Assembly (NCBI RefSeq): GCF_003610555.1
Contig: NZ_RAPQ01000011.1
Coordinates: 186,001-250,000 of the forward strand
DNA length: 64,000 nucleotides
Source: Marinifilum flexuosum
GTDB taxonomy: Bacteria; Bacteroidota; Bacteroidia; Bacteroidales; Marinifilaceae
Direction of reading: 5' to 3'
The notes beneath the pieces were generated by a model. It had not been told where the DNA came from, did no database searches, and saw only the letters and a list, made by a program, of their open reading frames with translations. Each line of letters begins with the position of its first letter. Positions within the stretch are counted from its first letter, which is position 1. This document shows, in pieces, positions 61,152 to 64,000 of the stretch. Position numbers and translations under genes: made by a program.

Positions 61152-63413
61152 TTATCCTTGTGCATCAACCACGGCTATTGCAGTCATATTAATGATTTCT
61201 CTTACCGAGCATCCCATGGGTACAATATGGAAAGGTTTTGCAGTTCCTAACAAAATAGGTCCGATATTTTCCAATCCACCAAGATCTTGCATTAGCTTGT
61301 AAGCAATATTTCCGGAGCTAAGGTTTGGGAAAATAATTGTATTCACATCTTTTCCTTTAATCTTGTTAAAAGCAAAGGTCTCATCTCTCAGTTTTTTATC
61401 GAGGGCAAAGTTCAATTGCATTTCACCATCAACGGGTAATTCAGGATGATTTTCGTGTAAATATTCAATTGCTTTATTGGCTTTTACAGGACTCCCTTTT
61501 CTTACCGAACCAAAGTTTGAATAAGACACCATTGCCATTACCGGATCAACATTGAATGTTTTTAATGCGCGTGCAGTACTCAATGTGGTATCAACCAACG
61601 ATTGTGGCGTTGGTTCTGAATTTACTGTAGTATCAGAGAAGAAAAGTGGTCCTTTTTTGGTCATGATAATATTCATTCCTACAAGAGTTTTCATTCCTTC
61701 CTCAATACCAATTACTTTGCTGGCAATTTTAAGAGCTTCAAAATATCTGGTTGCGTATCCTGAAATAAATGCATCTGCATCACCATTTTCAACCATCATG
61801 GCACCAAAATAATTTCGGTCGTACATTTTTTCAGCTGCTTCCTTGTGAGTTAAACCTTTACGGCCACGTTTCTCACATAAAATATTAGCATAGCTGTCTC
61901 TTCTTCTTCTTTCAGCTTCACATCGAACGTCAATAATATCAGCACCAGTTAAATCCAACTCATTTTCTTCAACAATGCGCTGAATATTTTCTGGATTACC
62001 CAATATAATTGGTTTCGCAATCCCTTCGTTTAAAGCAATTTGTGCAGCTTTAAGCACATTAAAGTTATTACCTTCGGCAAATACAACACGCTTAGGGAAT
62101 CTTTTTGCTTTGTTGAATACTGTTCTCAGTAATTCATTTTCTGTTCCCAATCGTTGTTTTAACTCTTCTGCGTAGGCATCCCAATCTGTAATTTCCTTTT
62201 GTGCCACACCCGATTCAACAGCAGCTTTTGCAACTGCAATGGAAACACTCGAAACCAATCTAGGATCCAAAGCTTTTGGTATAATATAATGTCTACCAAA
62301 TACGATATTGGCTTCGTTATAAGCGGCATGAACAGCCTCTGGAACAGGCTCTTTTGCTAATTTAGCTATGGCATTAACCGAAGCAATTTTCATTTCTTCG
62401 TTAATAGCTGTAGCCCTAACATCAAGAGCTCCTCGGAAAATATATGGGAAACCCAATACATTGTTGATCTGGTTAGGATAATCAGATCGACCCGTAGCTA
62501 CAATTACATCTTTACGAGCATCGAAAGCATCGTTGTATGAAATTTCAGGATCAGGATTTGCCAAAGCGAATACTACAGGGTTTTCAGCCATTGAAAGAAC
62601 CATTTCTTTGCTCATGATTCCACCAACTGATAATCCTAAAAATACATCGGCACCCACCAAAGCTTGTTCAAGAGTATCAACATCTTGTGTTGTTATGAAT
62701 TGTTTTTTCTGTGTATTTAAGTCGGTACGTTTTGAGTTGATTACACCACGACTATCGCACATGATTACATTTTCAGGCTTAACTCCTAATGAAATGTACA
62801 GTTTGGTACAAGATATTGCAGCGGCTCCTGCTCCATTTACCACTACTTTTACATCTTCAATTTTTTTATTCCCAAGTTCTAAAGCATTTAATAAACCTGC
62901 CGCAGAAATAATAGCAGTACCATGCTGATCGTCATGCATTACAGGAATATCTAACTCCTTTTTCAGTCTTTCTTCAATCTCGAAACATTCCGGAGCCTTA
63001 ATATCCTCAAGGTTAATACCTCCAAAAGTTGGAGCAATAGCTTTAACTGTTTCTACAAATTTATCTACATCAGTTGCATCCACTTCGATATCGAAAACAT
63101 CGATATCTGCAAATATTTTAAACAACAGACCCTTACCTTCCATAACCGGTTTCCCGGCCAATGCTCCAATATTACCTAAACCCAGAACTGCTGTTCCGTT
63201 AGAAATTACTGCTACAAGATTTCCTTTGCCAGTGTAACGATAGGCATCTGCAGCATTCTTTTCAATTTCGAGACATGGCTCGGCAACACCCGGACTATAG
63301 GCTAAAGCCAGATCTCGTTGAGTTCTGTATGGTTTTGTTGGAATAACCTCAATTTTACCAGGACGTCCTTCGGCGTGGTATCTTAAAGCATCTTTTGAAC
63401 TAATCTTTGCCAT
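61152..63413 (-). CDS. maeB: NADP-dependent malic enzyme fused to phosphotransacetylase-like domain
   Basis: A 753-residue enzyme converting malate to pyruvate and CO2 with NADP. Malic domain about 1-160 ([37 protein letters not shown]); NAD(P)-binding part about 165-420 ([13 protein letters not shown]); C-terminal PTA-like domain about 430-753 ([18 protein letters not shown]). The PTA part normally lacks transferase activity and binds acetyl-CoA for control. Length is typical. Single-gene unit with a strong terminator. Confidence 0.97.
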   Translation of the reverse strand: MAKISSKDALRYHAEGRPGKIEVIPTKPYRTQRDLALAYSPGVAEPCLEIEKNAADAYRYTGKGNLVAVISNGTAVLGLGNIGALAGKPVMEGKGLLFKIFADIDVFDIEVDATDVDKFVETVKAIAPTFGGINLEDIKAPECFEIEERLKKELDIPVMHDDQHGTAIISAAGLLNALELGNKKIEDVKVVVNGAGAAAISCTKLYISLGVKPENVIMCDSRGVINSKRTDLNTQKKQFITTQDVDTLEQALVGADVFLGLSVGGIMSKEMVLSMAENPVVFALANPDPEISYNDAFDARKDVIVATGRSDYPNQINNVLGFPYIFRGALDVRATAINEEMKIASVNAIAKLAKEPVPEAVHAAYNEANIVFGRHYIIPKALDPRLVSSVSIAVAKAAVESGVAQKEITDWDAYAEELKQRLGTENELLRTVFNKAKRFPKRVVFAEGNNFNVLKAAQIALNEGIAKPIILGNPENIQRIVEENELDLTGADIIDVRCEAERRRRDSYANILCEKRGRKGLTHKEAAEKMYDRNYFGAMMVENGDADAFISGYATRYFEALKIASKVIGIEEGMKTLVGMNIIMTKKGPLFFSDTTVNSEPTPQSLVDTTLSTARALKTFNVDPVMAMVSYSNFGSVRKGSPVKANKAIEYLHENHPELPVDGEMQLNFALDKKLRDETFAFNKIKGKDVNTIIFPNLSSGNIAYKLMQDLGGLENIGPILLGTAKPFHIVPMGCSVREIINMTAIAVVDAQG

Positions 63414-63606
63414 TTGTTTGTTTTTCTTTGTGCAATACGCACGGTTAATAGTATTTTGTGAGTTGCAAAGATGCTAATAAAAGAGTGTAAGAAATGCCGG
63501 GAATTAGTTAAAAACTGTAATGATATCAGTATCTTACTGAATTACTTTTAATTAAGACTAGTGATAAATAAGAGAAATTTTTCTTGAATATACAGGAGGA
63601 ATGAAG

Positions 63607-64000
63607 CTATCTTTTGCTTTTAATCAGTAATGAGTGAGAAAACTTATTTTCAGCCAGGAATTTCTTGTCGTAAGTGTGACTATTACCTTCTAAATCTTCT
63701 ACAACAATTTTATTAATTTTCCATTCACCATTTTCGGATTTCTTTTTAAACAAGATTCTTCCCAAAAGCATTCCAACTTTTGTTTTTTTCTTGTTCTCAC
63801 AAGTGGTTTGAATCACTTGCTTCCCCGATGGAGACTCAAAGTAAATGTCAACCTTATTTAATCCCTGTAAAGAATAAGCTCTTAAAGAAAAATAAAGTGT
63901 TTCATCTGATTTGCTTACGTCGATTGACTTTTGAACCAAATTTACGGAGTGTAAATTGAATTTACCTTTTAATTCATTGTTCGCATAGACCGAAAATGAC
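63607..64000 (-). CDS. Exported protein of unknown function, 5' end outside window
   Basis: The minus-strand frame is open from the right edge to a stop at 63607. Before the internal TTG at 63939 it reads SFSVYANNELKGKFNLHSVN, where SFSVYA looks like the end of a signal peptide. The rest is a beta-rich basic domain (KVDIYFESPSGKQVIQTTC, VGMLLGRILFKKKSENG, WKINKIVVEDLEGN). I recognise no family. The first part of the gene is missing, so the start is not known. Confidence 0.6.
   Translation of the reverse strand, partial: SFSVYANNELKGKFNLHSVNLVQKSIDVSKSDETLYFSLRAYSLQGLNKVDIYFESPSGKQVIQTTCENKKKTKVGMLLGRILFKKKSENGEWKINKIVVEDLEGNSHTYDKKFLAENKFSHSLLIKSKR

Overview
The window is a chromosomal segment of a low-GC Bacteroidota, most like a marine Marinilabiliales/Bacteroidales member (Marinifilum/Labilibaculum/Ancylomarina type, inferred from protein style and gene order, not verified by search). 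Supporting signs are SecA of about 1,100 residues, the rpmB-rpmG-DUF4295-ftsY-rimO order, HU-like proteins of the Bacteroidota type, fused malic enzyme/PTA, no Shine-Dalgarno leaders, and many upstream TAnnTTTG (-7) boxes, some with a TTG (-33) about 19-22 bases further up.

Layout. 1-5.6 kb: GyrI-like domain protein, cation/proton antiporter, flavodoxin plus DUF2023 partner, ferritin and small secreted proteins. 5.6-9.9 kb: secA and lgt (protein export and lipoprotein maturation). 9.9-15.4 kb: a block of cell-envelope proteins of unknown role (ankyrin lipoprotein; a two-gene overlapping pair) bounded on both sides by nearly identical terminators. 15.4-20.5 kb, minus strand: a membrane-anchored MutS-like ATPase, then an ECF sigma / zinc-finger anti-sigma with HEAT repeats / two DUF4097 proteins. 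20.5-25 kb: photolyase and proBA. 25-32 kb: M3 peptidase, unknown helical protein, HxlR regulator, VOC protein, flavin reductase, second ECF sigma with a four-helix membrane partner. 31.7-36.8 kb: a damage-response cassette of LexA-like XRE-S24 repressor, divergent dinB and a dnaE-type polymerase. 37-42 kb: YitT transporter-like protein, ribosomal proteins L28/L33, DUF4295, ftsY, rimO, HU. 42-51 kb: a 3'-5' exonuclease interrupted by one in-frame stop, tpx, clpC, gyrA, two tandem TPR paralogues. 51-55.6 kb: hybrid histidine kinase with FIST sensor, and a tandem-fused double adenylate kinase. 56-60.4 kb: zinc-ribbon protein, GH130, GT4 and a convergent second GH130. 60.4-64 kb: TRIC-family channel, maeB, and a gene running off the right edge.

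Most of the window is core chromosome. I see no IS element, phage, CRISPR array, rRNA or tRNA. The items most worth a second look are the fused adenylate kinase whose second half has lost key residues, the exonuclease with a single nonsense codon, the LexA-like/DinB/DnaE cassette, the conserved-looking secreted gene pair at 12.1-15.3 kb, a palindrome of about 110 bases at 20.7 kb, and a 20-base-period repeat array at 27.6 kb.
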